Source of the DNA: MGML01 sp034416335
Lineage (GTDB): Bacteria; Chloroflexota; Dehalococcoidia; Dehalococcoidales; UBA2162
Assembly: GCA_034416335.1 (NCBI GenBank)
Contig: DAOULV010000022.1
Coordinates: 124,001-188,000 of the forward strand
DNA length: 64,000 nt
Reading direction: 5' to 3'
Under the pieces are notes generated by a model, which saw nothing but the letters and a program-made list of their open reading frames with translations, was not told the origin of the DNA and did no database searches. Made by a program: the position numbers and the translations under genes. Numbering within the stretch: the stretch's first letter is position 1; the number at the start of each line of letters is the position of its first letter. Below, piece by piece: positions 17,396 through 26,413 of this stretch.

Positions 17396-17704
17396 TTATA
17401 TCCCAGCTCCGCCGAGATATTCTTTAATCCAGTCCATCAGCCTGTTTTTATTTTCCTGACGGATGACAACCTTCAGAGCGTGTTCCAATCGACTTCCCTT
17501 GAGTCCTTCTTCCCAGCAGCCGACCTTTTTACACAGGTACGCCCCACGTCCCGGCATTTTACCGCTCGTATCCGGCTGAATTTCCCCGTCAGTGGTATTC
17601 ACGAGACGGATGAACGCCCGTTTATCCTGTACTTTCCGGCAGGCAATGCAGGTACGCTGCGGTACGGGCTTGATTTTATCCTGTTTAGAAGTCCTCCTCG
17701 TCAT
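17396..17704 (-). CDS. rnpM: YlxR/RnpM family RNA-binding protein (RNase P modulator)
   Basis: About 102 residues. The DUF448 core PQRTCIACRKVQDKRAFIRLV is followed by DTSGKMPGRGAYLCKKVGCW. In Bacillus the family binds RNase P RNA and modulates its activity. The ATG at 17704 lies inside the nusA 3' end (20-bp overlap); TTG/GTG codons just upstream are alternatives. Its place between nusA and infB is conserved across many phyla. Confidence 0.92.
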   Translation of the reverse strand: MTRRTSKQDKIKPVPQRTCIACRKVQDKRAFIRLVNTTDGEIQPDTSGKMPGRGAYLCKKVGCWEEGLKGSRLEHALKVVIRQENKNRLMDWIKEYLGGAGI

Positions 17705-19160
17705 AGTCACCAAGGTCTACCTTACGTGAAGCTTTTCTACCTCTGGATCTCGTTTCGTCGCTATCCCTGTCCTGGCTACCCTTCTTTTTCTTCTTTCGGG
17801 TCTTCGTTCCCGACCTCGATGGTCCTCCCATGATATCTTCCGCAAATCTTAATGAAGTCTTTTCCTCTTCTACAGGTTCGAAGCTGACAGGTGATGTGAC
17901 AAGGTCGGTGTCCAGTGAAGGCAGAGGTTCTCCTTCTTCCTCCTCTTCTTCTTCCGGTTCCGTTTCTTCCGTATCCAATACCGGCTCGAGTATTTCAGTA
18001 ATTTCTTCGGGTGTTATTTCTTCTGTTACTGGTTCTGGTTCCTCGACTTCGGTTTCCGGTTCGAGTGCAGCCTCGATTTCTTCGGCGGCAGGAATTTCAG
18101 GTTCCGGCGTCTCCGCTTTTTCTGCTTCTACTTCAGAAGTGCTCTTGATATCGATGCGCCATCCGGTCAGTTTAGCGGCCAATCTTACGTTCTGACCTTC
18201 TTTTCCTATTGCCAGCGATAACTGCCGGTCGGGGACAACAACATTGGCTACGCCCTCTTCTTTATCGAGAGTGACACCGGATATCTGAGCAGGGCTCAGA
18301 GCGTTGGCAATAAAGGGTGCCGGTTCTTTATCCCACATTACGACATCGATTTTTTCGCCGTTCAGTTCATTAACAATATTCTGGATGCGAATACCTCTAA
18401 GTCCTACACAGCAGCCTACGGGGTCTATGCCTTCCTGTTTAGCCGAAACAGCAATCTTACTCCGGTATCCGGCTTCGCGAGCAATGGATTCCAGTACTAC
18501 GGTACCGTTGTATATCTCGGGAATTTCCATCTCAAAAAGCCTGCGGAGTAAATCGGGATGCGAACGCGACAGTATTACCCGTGGTCCTTTATTGGTGCGG
18601 ACTACCTCAAGTATGCATACCTTGATTCTCTGTCCTACCCGGTATCTTTCTCCGGGTACCTGTTCGGCTGCCGGCAGAATTGCTTCCGTTCTTCCGAGGT
18701 CTACGAGTATCTGACGCGGCTCAATACGCTGGACAAGACCGGTGACGATTTCACCTTCTCTGTCAGCGTATTCTTCAAAAATAGCAGTATGTTCAGCCTC
18801 GTGAAGCCGTTGAAGTATAACCTGCTTGGCTGTCTGGGCTGCTATACGCCCGGCATTATTGGGAGTGGATTCCACCATCACGATTTCTCCCAGTTCCGCT
18901 TCAGGATTTATTTTTTGTGCGTCTTCGAGAGAGATTTCTGTCATGGTATCTTCAGGTTTTTCAACGACGGTTTTACCTGCCCAGACCTGGACCTTCCCGC
19001 TGGAAGGGTTAATTTTCACGGATAATTCCTGGTTGGGTGAAAAATTGTCTTTTCTGTATGCTGAAACCAGCGCTGCCTCAACTGTGGAAAGTACTACTTC
19101 CGCAGGCAGGTTCTTCTCAGCCGAGAGTTGTGTTATCGCGAGCAAAAAATCGCTCTTCAT
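17685..19160 (-). CDS. nusA: Transcription termination/antitermination protein NusA with long acidic-basic C-terminal tail
   Basis: 491 residues. N-terminal RNA polymerase-binding domain (1-130), S1 domain (about 135-200, GEIVTGLVQRIEPRQILVDLG), KH1 (VGLRGIRIQNIVNELNGEKID) and KH2 (AIGKEGQNVRLAAKLTGWRID). After residue 345 comes a ~145-residue low-complexity tail: first Glu/Pro-rich, then a Lys/Arg-rich patch (RKKKKKGSQDR). The tail is not the AR1/AR2 repeats of E. coli NusA. First gene of the operon; rimP is not beside it. A terminator-like hairpin lies in its leader. Confidence 0.95.
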   Translation of the reverse strand: MKSDFLLAITQLSAEKNLPAEVVLSTVEAALVSAYRKDNFSPNQELSVKINPSSGKVQVWAGKTVVEKPEDTMTEISLEDAQKINPEAELGEIVMVESTPNNAGRIAAQTAKQVILQRLHEAEHTAIFEEYADREGEIVTGLVQRIEPRQILVDLGRTEAILPAAEQVPGERYRVGQRIKVCILEVVRTNKGPRVILSRSHPDLLRRLFEMEIPEIYNGTVVLESIAREAGYRSKIAVSAKQEGIDPVGCCVGLRGIRIQNIVNELNGEKIDVVMWDKEPAPFIANALSPAQISGVTLDKEEGVANVVVPDRQLSLAIGKEGQNVRLAAKLTGWRIDIKSTSEVEAEKAETPEPEIPAAEEIEAALEPETEVEEPEPVTEEITPEEITEILEPVLDTEETEPEEEEEEEGEPLPSLDTDLVTSPVSFEPVEEEKTSLRFAEDIMGGPSRSGTKTRKKKKKGSQDRDSDETRSRGRKASRKVDLGDYDEEDF

Positions 19161-19200
19161 CTCGGTTCAGGCCCTCCATATAAAATTTCCATACCTATAA

Positions 19201-19227
19201 TGAAAAAAGTGGGGACAAGACCCACTT
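19201..19227 (-). promoter_or_regulatory. Terminator-like hairpin in the nusA leader (candidate autoregulatory site)
   Basis: Read on the minus strand: AAGTGGG, a 7-nt loop TCTTGTC, CCCACTT, then a run of T. It ends about 40 nt before the nusA ATG and no other minus-strand gene lies between it and the divergent gene at 19475. TTGCAT and TATGCT (19269-19264 and 19246-19241, 17 bp apart) are a possible weak promoter just upstream. The remaining gap to 19474 shows nothing else. Confidence 0.5.
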
Positions 19228-19474
19228 CACGTTCAGATAAAGCATAGCACAAGGTTTTAGAAAATGCAAGAGGCTCTCACTGATGCCATATTCATCTCTG
19301 AACTAATAATCCGTTCAACGAGAATCCGGTGATAAGAGAAATAAGAATCTTCCGGAGGATATTTTTACAGAGGTTTTTAGAGCGCTACAGCGGTAAGCAA
19401 TCACCATCAACCTAGAAAAGTAAGTGCTGTTAAGCTATAATTAAAGATGTTTTTACCCGATTCCGGAGTTATGT

Positions 19475-20644
19475 ATGAGTATCGAAAAACTTAAACAGGC
19501 CATTATTGAAGACGTGGAAAATCAGGGCGAGCGACTGCGAGATATTACTCGGAAAATTCATTCAAACCCGGAACTCGGATTTCACGAAGAGCAGGCTGCT
19601 TTGTGGCTGTCGGACTACCTGTCGGAAAACGGTTTTACCGTCGAGCGGGGTATATGTCAGTTACCCACGGCGTTCACGGCCAGTTACGGGAATGGAAAAC
19701 CAAGAATCGCCATACTTGCGGAATACGATTCCCTGCCGGAACTCGGTCATGCCTGCGGGCATAATATAATATCGACCTGCGCGGTAGGTGCCGGCGTGGC
19801 TGCGAAGCTGGCGGTCGACGAATACGGCGGGTCCGTCCTGGTAATAGGCACCCCAGCCGAAGAACTGTACGGCGGTAAAATCCTGATGGCGGAGAGAGGT
19901 GCTTTCGACGACCTGGATGCGGCAATGATGGTCCACCCGGGAAACACTGATACGGCAATAACAGAAGCTCTTGCCTGCCAGACCCTGGATGTCGAGTTTA
20001 TAGGGAAGGCGGCTCATGCTGCCGCAAAGCCCGAAGAAGGAATAAATGCACTCGAGGCTATACTGCTTTCATTTGCAGCTATCAATTCTCTGCGTCAGCA
20101 TATCAGGAGTACAGCCAGGATACACGGCGTAATCACCAACGGGGGAGAGGCAGCCAACATCGTCCCGGCTTACAGTTCCGGAAACTTCATCGTGCGGGCT
20201 GCCGATGATACTTACCTGGATGAACTCAAAGAGAAAGTGCTCGACTGTTTCAGAGGAGCGGCTAAAGCTACCGGTGCCGAGATGAAATATAAATGGGACG
20301 ACGTACGTTATTCTCCGATGCGTAATAACCTGACTATGGCTGGACTTTTTACCGGCAATATGAAAATACTCGGTCGAGACGCATTAGTATCGGACCCGGA
20401 ACGGGCTTTCGGAAGTACGGATATGGGTAATGTAAGCCAGGTTGTCCCGGGTATACACGGAATTGTTGCCATTGCCGATATAAACGTACCGGTACATTCA
20501 CCCGGCTTTGCCGAAGCGGCTATATCGGAGAGAGGTATCGAAGGTTTGATGGATGGGGCGAAAGCAATGGCTATGACAGTTGCGGATATACTGTCGTCCC
20601 CCGATATACGGATGAAGATAAAAGAGGAATTTTACGGTTCTTAA
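19475..20644 (+). CDS. M20-family amidohydrolase (AbgB/aminoacylase-like)
   Basis: 389 residues. Metal-binding and catalytic motifs of M20D peptidases are visible: EYDSLPELGHACGHNI (about residues 83-98), TPAEELYGGK, VHPG at about 153, and a dimerisation domain with GKAAHAAAKPEEGINAL, ending near VPVHSPGF. Such enzymes cleave N-acyl amino acids, p-aminobenzoyl-glutamate or similar amides. The substrate cannot be told. It is divergent from nusA and 94 bp upstream of the activase genes. Confidence 0.87.
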   Translation: MSIEKLKQAIIEDVENQGERLRDITRKIHSNPELGFHEEQAALWLSDYLSENGFTVERGICQLPTAFTASYGNGKPRIAILAEYDSLPELGHACGHNIISTCAVGAGVAAKLAVDEYGGSVLVIGTPAEELYGGKILMAERGAFDDLDAAMMVHPGNTDTAITEALACQTLDVEFIGKAAHAAAKPEEGINALEAILLSFAAINSLRQHIRSTARIHGVITNGGEAANIVPAYSSGNFIVRAADDTYLDELKEKVLDCFRGAAKATGAEMKYKWDDVRYSPMRNNLTMAGLFTGNMKILGRDALVSDPERAFGSTDMGNVSQVVPGIHGIVAIADINVPVHSPGFAEAAISERGIEGLMDGAKAMAMTVADILSSPDIRMKIKEEFYGS

Positions 20645-20738
20645 CGACCGGATTTATTAATAAAAGATAACAACTCTGCCCGGAAAGATGAAATAACTGC
20701 CTTTCCTGACAGTCTATTCTGGTGGTGACTGAGAGAAG

Positions 20739-21743
20739 ATGAAGATAGGTATACCCGGGGCATTGCTATATTACCAGTACTTTCCTGCCTGGAAAACCTT
20801 CTTCGAGGAACTGGGAGCGGAAGTGGTGGTATCGCCACCTACTACACAGTCCATGGTGAGTGATGGCTCGTCAAGGGTGGTAGCCGATACCTGCCTTCCG
20901 GTTAAAGTGTTCCTGGGCCATGTAATATGGCTTGCGGAGAAATGCGACAGGATTTTCATACCTGCAGTACGGAGTGTCGAATGCAAGGTTTATAACTGTG
21001 CAAAATTCCTCGGGCTGCCGGATATGACCAGGGCGGTCATTCCCGAGTCTCCGCCGCTGCTGGAAATAGACATAGATGTTAATAAGGGAAAAAATTCATT
21101 CTACCGCGCTGTGTACACACTCGGGCGGAAGATCAACCGGAATCCGCTAAGGATTAAAAAAGCCGGGGAAGCTGCCTGGCAGTCCTACCTGGACTACCGG
21201 GATTATATGGCGATGAATAAAGTGTCACCACCTGAAGTGCTAAACGATGTGTGCAATAATGACATTATGACAAGCAAAAGTTCCTCTCACGGTCCCGGCG
21301 AGCAAAAAGGTACGATAGCCGTTATAGGTCACCCCTACCTGATTTATGATGAATATATAAACCATCGACTTATAGAGCGTCTAGAACAGGCGGGAAACAG
21401 GGTAGTAACACCGGAGATGGTCCCGCTGGCGGAACTGAAGGCAGGAGTAACGGCAGTTACCGGCGGCGCCTACTGGACATATGAAGACGAAGTAGCCGGA
21501 GCCGGTGGATATTACCTGAAAAACGAAGCGGACGGGGTTATTGGTATAATGGCTTTTGGATGCGGTCCCGATTCGCTGATGATGGATATGGTGAGGAGGT
21601 ATGCGGCAAGTTTAAAATCGACGCCGTTTATGTCGCTTACGCTGGAAGAACACACAGCCGAAGCCGGTGTAGTAACCAGGCTCGAAGCGTTCACCGATAT
21701 GGTGTACAGAAGGAAAAGGGCAGACAGTAAAATATGCGTCTAG
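20739..21743 (+). CDS. Acyl-CoA dehydratase activase-related protein (DUF2229-like)
   Basis: 334 residues. It begins KIGIPGALLYYQYFPAWKTFFEELG and carries several Cys (DTCLPVK, VECKVYNC, FGCGPDSL), the pattern of DUF2229/CoA-protein-activase components found fused to or beside 2-hydroxyacyl-CoA dehydratase activators. The FGCGPDSL and ALTLEEHTAEAG-type segments resemble the cluster-binding subunits of the dehydratases themselves. It overlaps the next gene by 10 bp. Function is inferred from family only. Confidence 0.72.
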   Translation: MKIGIPGALLYYQYFPAWKTFFEELGAEVVVSPPTTQSMVSDGSSRVVADTCLPVKVFLGHVIWLAEKCDRIFIPAVRSVECKVYNCAKFLGLPDMTRAVIPESPPLLEIDIDVNKGKNSFYRAVYTLGRKINRNPLRIKKAGEAAWQSYLDYRDYMAMNKVSPPEVLNDVCNNDIMTSKSSSHGPGEQKGTIAVIGHPYLIYDEYINHRLIERLEQAGNRVVTPEMVPLAELKAGVTAVTGGAYWTYEDEVAGAGGYYLKNEADGVIGIMAFGCGPDSLMMDMVRRYAASLKSTPFMSLTLEEHTAEAGVVTRLEAFTDMVYRRKRADSKICV

Positions 21744-22843
21744 GAATTCCTCATATGGGCAACCTGTATATACCGCTTAAGGCATTATTTAAACGCCTTG
21801 AAGTCGATTACATCCCCCCTCCGCTCAACACCCGACGTACTCTCTCTCTGGGTGTGAAATACGCTCCGGAAGGTCTGTGCATGCCTTTCAAGCTGACACT
21901 GGGTAATTTCATTGAAATAGCGGAACTGGGAGCCGATACGCTGTTAATGCCGGGAAGCTACGGCACCTGCCGCCTGGGATATTATGCGAGGACACAGGAG
22001 AAGATTCTGGACGAACTCGGATATGATATCGAGATGGTGCAGTTGGGAGTGTCGGAACAGAAATTCCTGGGCATGCTGAAGACTTTCAAGCGCCTGGCGA
22101 ATGATGTACCCTGGATAAAGTTACTGTCGGCATACGGTTTCTGTCAGAAGAAGATAAATACGATGGACAGGATAGAACGGCTGACGCAGAAGGTGAGAGC
22201 CGTGGAAGTCCACAAAGGAACGGCTAACAGGATATACATGGAAGCACTGGAAGCGATAGATAAGGCGGATGATGCCAGAACGTTGAAGGATGTACAGGTC
22301 GAATATATCGAACGATTAGGCGGCGTGGAGAAAGACCCTGACGCACAACCTCTTATCGTCGGGATTACGGGTGAGTTCTACGTAGTACTCGAACCTTTTT
22401 CCAACTATGACGTAGAAAATGAATTAGGTAAACTGGGAGTAGAGGTTAGAAGGAAAACCTTTCTTTCGGAATGGACGAAGTTCAGTTATTTCTTGAATCC
22501 CCTGGGGATAAATGAGAAAGAAAGGATCCACCGGGCGGCTCAGCCGTACCTGAAGCGTGATATCGGGGGAGACGGCTGGGAATCGGTGGGCGAGAAGGTC
22601 CTTCACAGTGGCGAATACGACGGCATAGTCCACTTGGCGCCGTTTACGTGCATGCCAGAAATCATTGCTCAAAATATTATGCCAACAACCAGGGAAAACC
22701 TGCCTGTCCTTACTATTCTGTGTGATGAACAGATGACGAAGACAGGTGTATTAACCAGACTCGAAGCTTTCGTGGACCTACTGAAACATAAGAGGCGCGC
22801 GAAGGAAAAAATCAAACAGGAAGCGATTGTTCAGGGAGTATGA
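21734..22843 (+). CDS. Acyl-CoA dehydratase activase-related protein (CoA protein activase)
   Basis: 369 residues, paralogous in layout to the preceding protein: RLGIPHMGNLYIPLKALFKRL at the start, APEGLCMPFKL, GSYGTCRLGYYA, and APFTCMPEIIAQNIMP followed by LCDEQMTKTGVLTRLEAF. The Cys positions suggest an iron-sulfur protein. Start and stop overlap its neighbours (10 bp upstream, 4 bp downstream), so the three genes are tightly coupled. Confidence 0.72.
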   Translation: MRLGIPHMGNLYIPLKALFKRLEVDYIPPPLNTRRTLSLGVKYAPEGLCMPFKLTLGNFIEIAELGADTLLMPGSYGTCRLGYYARTQEKILDELGYDIEMVQLGVSEQKFLGMLKTFKRLANDVPWIKLLSAYGFCQKKINTMDRIERLTQKVRAVEVHKGTANRIYMEALEAIDKADDARTLKDVQVEYIERLGGVEKDPDAQPLIVGITGEFYVVLEPFSNYDVENELGKLGVEVRRKTFLSEWTKFSYFLNPLGINEKERIHRAAQPYLKRDIGGDGWESVGEKVLHSGEYDGIVHLAPFTCMPEIIAQNIMPTTRENLPVLTILCDEQMTKTGVLTRLEAFVDLLKHKRRAKEKIKQEAIVQGV

Positions 22844-23814
22844 TGGAAACTTACCTGGGTATAGACGTAGGTTCTGTGACGACAAAAATGGCTGTACTCG
22901 ATGCAGGTGATAACCTTGTAGCACGTACTTATATGCCGACACAGGGCAAACCCATCGAAATGGTCCAGCAGGGGCTGACAGGTATTAAAGAGATGCTGCC
23001 TCCGGACGCAGAAATCAGCGGAGTGGCTACGACGGGAAGCGCACGCTATCTTGCCGGAGTAATCGTGAATGCCGATCTGGTGAAGAATGAAATCACAAGC
23101 CACGCCACCGCGTCTTTACACTATATGCCTGAGGTACAGACTATAATAGAGATAGGCGGGCAGGACAGCAAGATAATAATAGTCAGAGACGGCGTAGTAA
23201 CCGATTTCGGGATGAATACGGTATGCGCAGCCGGTACCGGCAGCTTCCTTGACCACCAGGCGCTGCGTCTTAACATGAGCATAGATGAGTTCAGCCGGAG
23301 AGCAATGGACAGCACGAACCCGGTACGTATAGCGGGAAGATGTACGGTTTTTGCGGAATCGGATATGGTTCACAAGCAGCAGATGGGACACAAGACCGAA
23401 GATATCCTGTACGGACTGTGCCAGGCACTGGTACGTAATTATCTTAATAACGTAGGACTGGGGAAAGAAATCAGGACGCCGATACTTTTCCAGGGTGGGG
23501 TGGCATTTAACGAAGCAATAGTTAAAGCGTTTAACGAGGAGCTGGAAACGGAAGTAATAGTTCCGCCCGACCATGAAGTGATGGGAGCTATCGGGGCTGC
23601 TCTACTTGTACATGAGGAAATGTCGGGAAAGGGTAAAAGTAAATTTTCCGGGTTCGGGGTCAGTGAAACGAAATATAAAACATCATCATTCGAGTGCAGC
23701 AGCTGTCCCAACCTGTGCGAAATAGCACAGTTGTCCATTAACGGACGGGTTCTGGCACGATGGGGCGGACGCTGCGACCTGTGGGAAAGAGTTGCGACCG
23801 AGGAGACAAAATGA
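22840..23814 (+). CDS. 2-hydroxyacyl-CoA dehydratase activase (BadF/BcrA/HgdC-type ATPase)
   Basis: 324 residues with the ASKHA ATPase fold: GIDVGSVTTKMAVLD at the N-terminus, EIGGQDSKIII, and NTVCAAGTGSFLDHQ plus GRCTVFAESDMVHKQQ, whose two Cys bind the inter-subunit [4Fe-4S] cluster of archerases. GGVAFNEAIV and PPDHEVMGAIGAAL complete the fold. A C-terminal extension (about 290-324) adds a Cys cluster, ECSSCPNLCEI, that the minimal activase lacks. Such proteins use ATP to inject a low-potential electron into a dehydratase or reductase; no dehydratase gene is in the window. Confidence 0.88.
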   Translation: MMETYLGIDVGSVTTKMAVLDAGDNLVARTYMPTQGKPIEMVQQGLTGIKEMLPPDAEISGVATTGSARYLAGVIVNADLVKNEITSHATASLHYMPEVQTIIEIGGQDSKIIIVRDGVVTDFGMNTVCAAGTGSFLDHQALRLNMSIDEFSRRAMDSTNPVRIAGRCTVFAESDMVHKQQMGHKTEDILYGLCQALVRNYLNNVGLGKEIRTPILFQGGVAFNEAIVKAFNEELETEVIVPPDHEVMGAIGAALLVHEEMSGKGKSKFSGFGVSETKYKTSSFECSSCPNLCEIAQLSINGRVLARWGGRCDLWERVATEETK

Positions 23815-24806
23815 TTATTGCTGTTGATGCAGCCGGAGGAGAATACGCTCCGCACGAAATTGTTAAAGGAGCTATCAAGGCTGCCCGTGAGTACGAAGTG
23901 GAAATTGCCCTGGTAGGGAGAAAAGAGATTCTCTATGTCCTGGCAGGACGCCACGTGAATAAACTGGGTATAAAGATAATCGATGCCAGCCAGGTAATTG
24001 GCTACAAGGAATCGCCTATAGAAGCTATCCGCAGCAAACCGGAGTCATCGATAGTAATAGGTACGAACCTCGTCAAGGACGGAACGGCTTCAGCCTTCGT
24101 TTCGGCGGGCAACACCGGAGCGGTGTTGTTCTCGGCACTGGTAAACCTGGGAAAAATCGAAGGTATCGAAAGACCGGCGGTAGGCAGTCTGCTGAGTCTG
24201 AACGCCACCACACCGGTGGTGCTTATCGACGCCGGAGCGAATTCGGACTGTCGTCCCAGTCACCTCGTCCAGTTCGCCCAGCTTGGTTCTACTTATATAA
24301 GCGGCCTTTTCGACATAGAATCTCCCACCGTCGGGCTGCTGAACAACGGTGAAGAAGAGAAGAAAGGCAACCGGCTTGCCCAGGAAGCTCACCAGTTGCT
24401 CAAGGAAAGTACGCTGAACTTTCTAGGCAACGTGGAAGGTCAGGATATAGTCGGAGGAAAAGCCAACGTAATCGTCACAGACGGTTTCACGGGTAATATC
24501 GTCTTGAAAACGCTGGAAGGGATGAGTGCCACCCTGCTCGATTCGCTGGGACAGGCGGGGCAAGTCTTTTCGAAGGCATACAGTATGCCTTCAAGGGCAA
24601 TACGCAGGGGAGTCGGGCTGGACTCGTGGTCGAAGAGGCTGGACTTCAGCGAGGTTGGCGGCTCCTGCCTCCTGGGCGTGAACGGGACGATAATAATTTC
24701 GCACGGCCGCAGCCGCGCCAAAGCTATTATGAACGCAATAGGTCTGGCAAAGAGGACTGCGGAAAGAAGCATTGGACAAAAAATCAAGGAGGAAAGTAAT
24801 GAGTAA
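23811..24806 (+). CDS. plsX: Phosphate acyltransferase PlsX
   Basis: 331 residues. It starts MIIAVDAAGGEYAP and has VSAGNTGAVLFSALV, LIDAGANSDCRP, GLLNNGEEEKKG and VTDGFTGNIVLKT, all typical of PlsX, which makes acyl-phosphate from acyl-ACP for phospholipid synthesis. The ATG with AGGAG overlaps the activase stop by 4 bp. The usual partners fabD, fabH and acpP are not adjacent. Confidence 0.95.
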   Translation: MIIAVDAAGGEYAPHEIVKGAIKAAREYEVEIALVGRKEILYVLAGRHVNKLGIKIIDASQVIGYKESPIEAIRSKPESSIVIGTNLVKDGTASAFVSAGNTGAVLFSALVNLGKIEGIERPAVGSLLSLNATTPVVLIDAGANSDCRPSHLVQFAQLGSTYISGLFDIESPTVGLLNNGEEEKKGNRLAQEAHQLLKESTLNFLGNVEGQDIVGGKANVIVTDGFTGNIVLKTLEGMSATLLDSLGQAGQVFSKAYSMPSRAIRRGVGLDSWSKRLDFSEVGGSCLLGVNGTIIISHGRSRAKAIMNAIGLAKRTAERSIGQKIKEESNE

Positions 24807-25125
24807 ACCGATGGATGTGGATGTATATAGTTTCGATGATGTTGTATTACAGTCAGATAAACCGGTGCTGGTCGATTTCTGGGCGACCTGGTGTAAACCA
24901 TGCCTGATGGTTGCTCCGATACTCGACGAGCTTGCCGAGGAATACGACGGTCAGGTGGTATTTACTAAACTGGACCTGGACCAGAACCAGAAAATCGCTG
25001 CCAATTACGGCATCATGAGCATCCCGGCACTCATTATTTTCAAGAACGGAGAGCCGGTGGCAAACGTTGTCGGTGCCAGACCGAAGGCAGAACTCAAGAA
25101 GCTGGTGGAGTCAGTTATTGACTAA
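24799..25125 (+). CDS. trxA: Thioredoxin with CKPC active site
   Basis: 108 residues, complete thioredoxin fold with VDFWATWCKPCLMVAPILDELA and the cis-Pro loop IMSIPALIIF. The active-site dipeptide is Lys-Pro instead of the usual Gly-Pro, a change expected to alter redox potential. AAGGAGG precedes the ATG, which lies inside the plsX 3' end. It is followed by a small Cys protein and thioredoxin reductase. Confidence 0.93.
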   Translation: MSKPMDVDVYSFDDVVLQSDKPVLVDFWATWCKPCLMVAPILDELAEEYDGQVVFTKLDLDQNQKIAANYGIMSIPALIIFKNGEPVANVVGARPKAELKKLVESVID

Positions 25126-25447
25126 GGATATACAGGTCCGGATAATCGACGATCCTTCGAGACAGGACTGCGATGCCGATTGCGGCACGGACTGGTCGTC
25201 GGAAGAATCGCTGGAACTCGCCAGGAACCAGGTGAAAGACAGGTTCAAGGGTAAAATCAGGATAACCTATCTCGATATTTCAGGTGATGGGACCGGTGAG
25301 TATACCGACGAGTGGAAAGAGAAAATTGAAAGAGAAAACCTTTCGATACCGCTTCTTGTTTTGAACGACCGGCTGAGGATATCAGGCAACTTCGATATAC
25401 GGCAGATGCTGGATACGATTGAGGCTGAACTGGAAATGGGGGTGTAA
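25118..25447 (+). CDS. Small thioredoxin-fold-like protein with CDADC motif
   Basis: About 109 residues. TTG at 25118 overlaps the trxA stop and has GGTGGAG 7 nt upstream. The order strand (QVRIIDD), Cys pair (CDADC), helix (SLELARNQVKDRF), strand (IRITYLDI), then IPLLVLND with a cis-Pro-like position suggests a thioredoxin-like fold with a CxxxC centre. I do not recognise a named family. Tight coupling with trxA and trxB suggests a redox role. Confidence 0.65.
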   Translation: MTKDIQVRIIDDPSRQDCDADCGTDWSSEESLELARNQVKDRFKGKIRITYLDISGDGTGEYTDEWKEKIERENLSIPLLVLNDRLRISGNFDIRQMLDTIEAELEMGV

Positions 25448-25449
25448 TT

Positions 25450-26376
25450 ATGGCGGAGACGAATACTTATGACGTTATTGTAATCGGTGGGGGGCCTGCC
25501 GGACTTACCGCCGGGCTTTATACATCGAGGGCAAGATTGAGCAGCCTGCTGGTGGAAAAGGGACTTACCGGAGGGCAGATAAATAATACGAACCTGATAG
25601 AGAATTATCCCGGATTTCCAGATAGTATTGACGGATACGAGCTTGGAAACCTGATTCTGAAACAGGCGACGAAGTTCGGACTGGAGGTAACGACAGCCGA
25701 GGTTACCGGTATCGATATCAAGGATGACCTGAAGACGGTGATAACCTCCGAAGGTAATTTTTCGGCTACGGCGGTAATCATTGCCGGTGGTTCGAAAAGA
25801 AATACACTGAATGTACCGGGCGAAGAAGAGTATTCCGGGAAAGGCGTTTCTTACTGCGCCACCTGCGACGCTCCGCTGTTCACTGATAAACCGGTAGCTG
25901 TTGTAGGCGGCAGCAATTCCGCCGTGACCGAAGCCCTTCATCTTGCTGAATTCGCTTCGAAGGTGGTCCTTATACACCGCCGCGACGAGTTGAGGGCGGT
26001 GGGGATTATGCGGGAAAGGATACTCGCCGAACCCAGGGTCGAAATTCTCTGGGATACCACCGTTGACGCAGTCGAGGGCGATGTTTTTGTAGAGAGGCTC
26101 AGGTTGAACAACGTCAAGACCGGTGAAAAGGCCACCCTGGATGTATCGGGAGTGTTCGTGTCAATCGGTTTTCAGCCGGATACCGGGTACCTGAAAGGCA
26201 TAGTGCCGCTTGACCCTGTAGGGCATATTATAACCAATGAGAAAATGGAAACGGAGGTTCCGGGAATATTTGCCGCCGGTGATATAAGACTGAATTCTGC
26301 CCGGCAGGCCATCACCGCTGCCGGCGACGGTGCAACCGCTGCCATATACGCTCAGAGGTATCTTACCGGGCAGTAG
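25450..26376 (+). CDS. trxB: Thioredoxin-disulfide reductase
   Basis: 308 residues. FAD-binding GGGPAGLTAGLYTSRA at residue 13, the redox-active YCATCDAP (CATC) near residue 136, the NADPH-binding VVGGSNSAVTEALHLAEFASKV, and the C-terminal GIFAAGDIR...AAGDGATAA. It reduces thioredoxin with NADPH. It follows the CDADC protein by 2 bp. Fully typical in length and motifs. Confidence 0.96.
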   Translation: MAETNTYDVIVIGGGPAGLTAGLYTSRARLSSLLVEKGLTGGQINNTNLIENYPGFPDSIDGYELGNLILKQATKFGLEVTTAEVTGIDIKDDLKTVITSEGNFSATAVIIAGGSKRNTLNVPGEEEYSGKGVSYCATCDAPLFTDKPVAVVGGSNSAVTEALHLAEFASKVVLIHRRDELRAVGIMRERILAEPRVEILWDTTVDAVEGDVFVERLRLNNVKTGEKATLDVSGVFVSIGFQPDTGYLKGIVPLDPVGHIITNEKMETEVPGIFAAGDIRLNSARQAITAAGDGATAAIYAQRYLTGQ

Positions 26377-26413
26377 ATTATTTTCTTTCAGTCCGGTGAC
26401 CGGATAATCTGCG

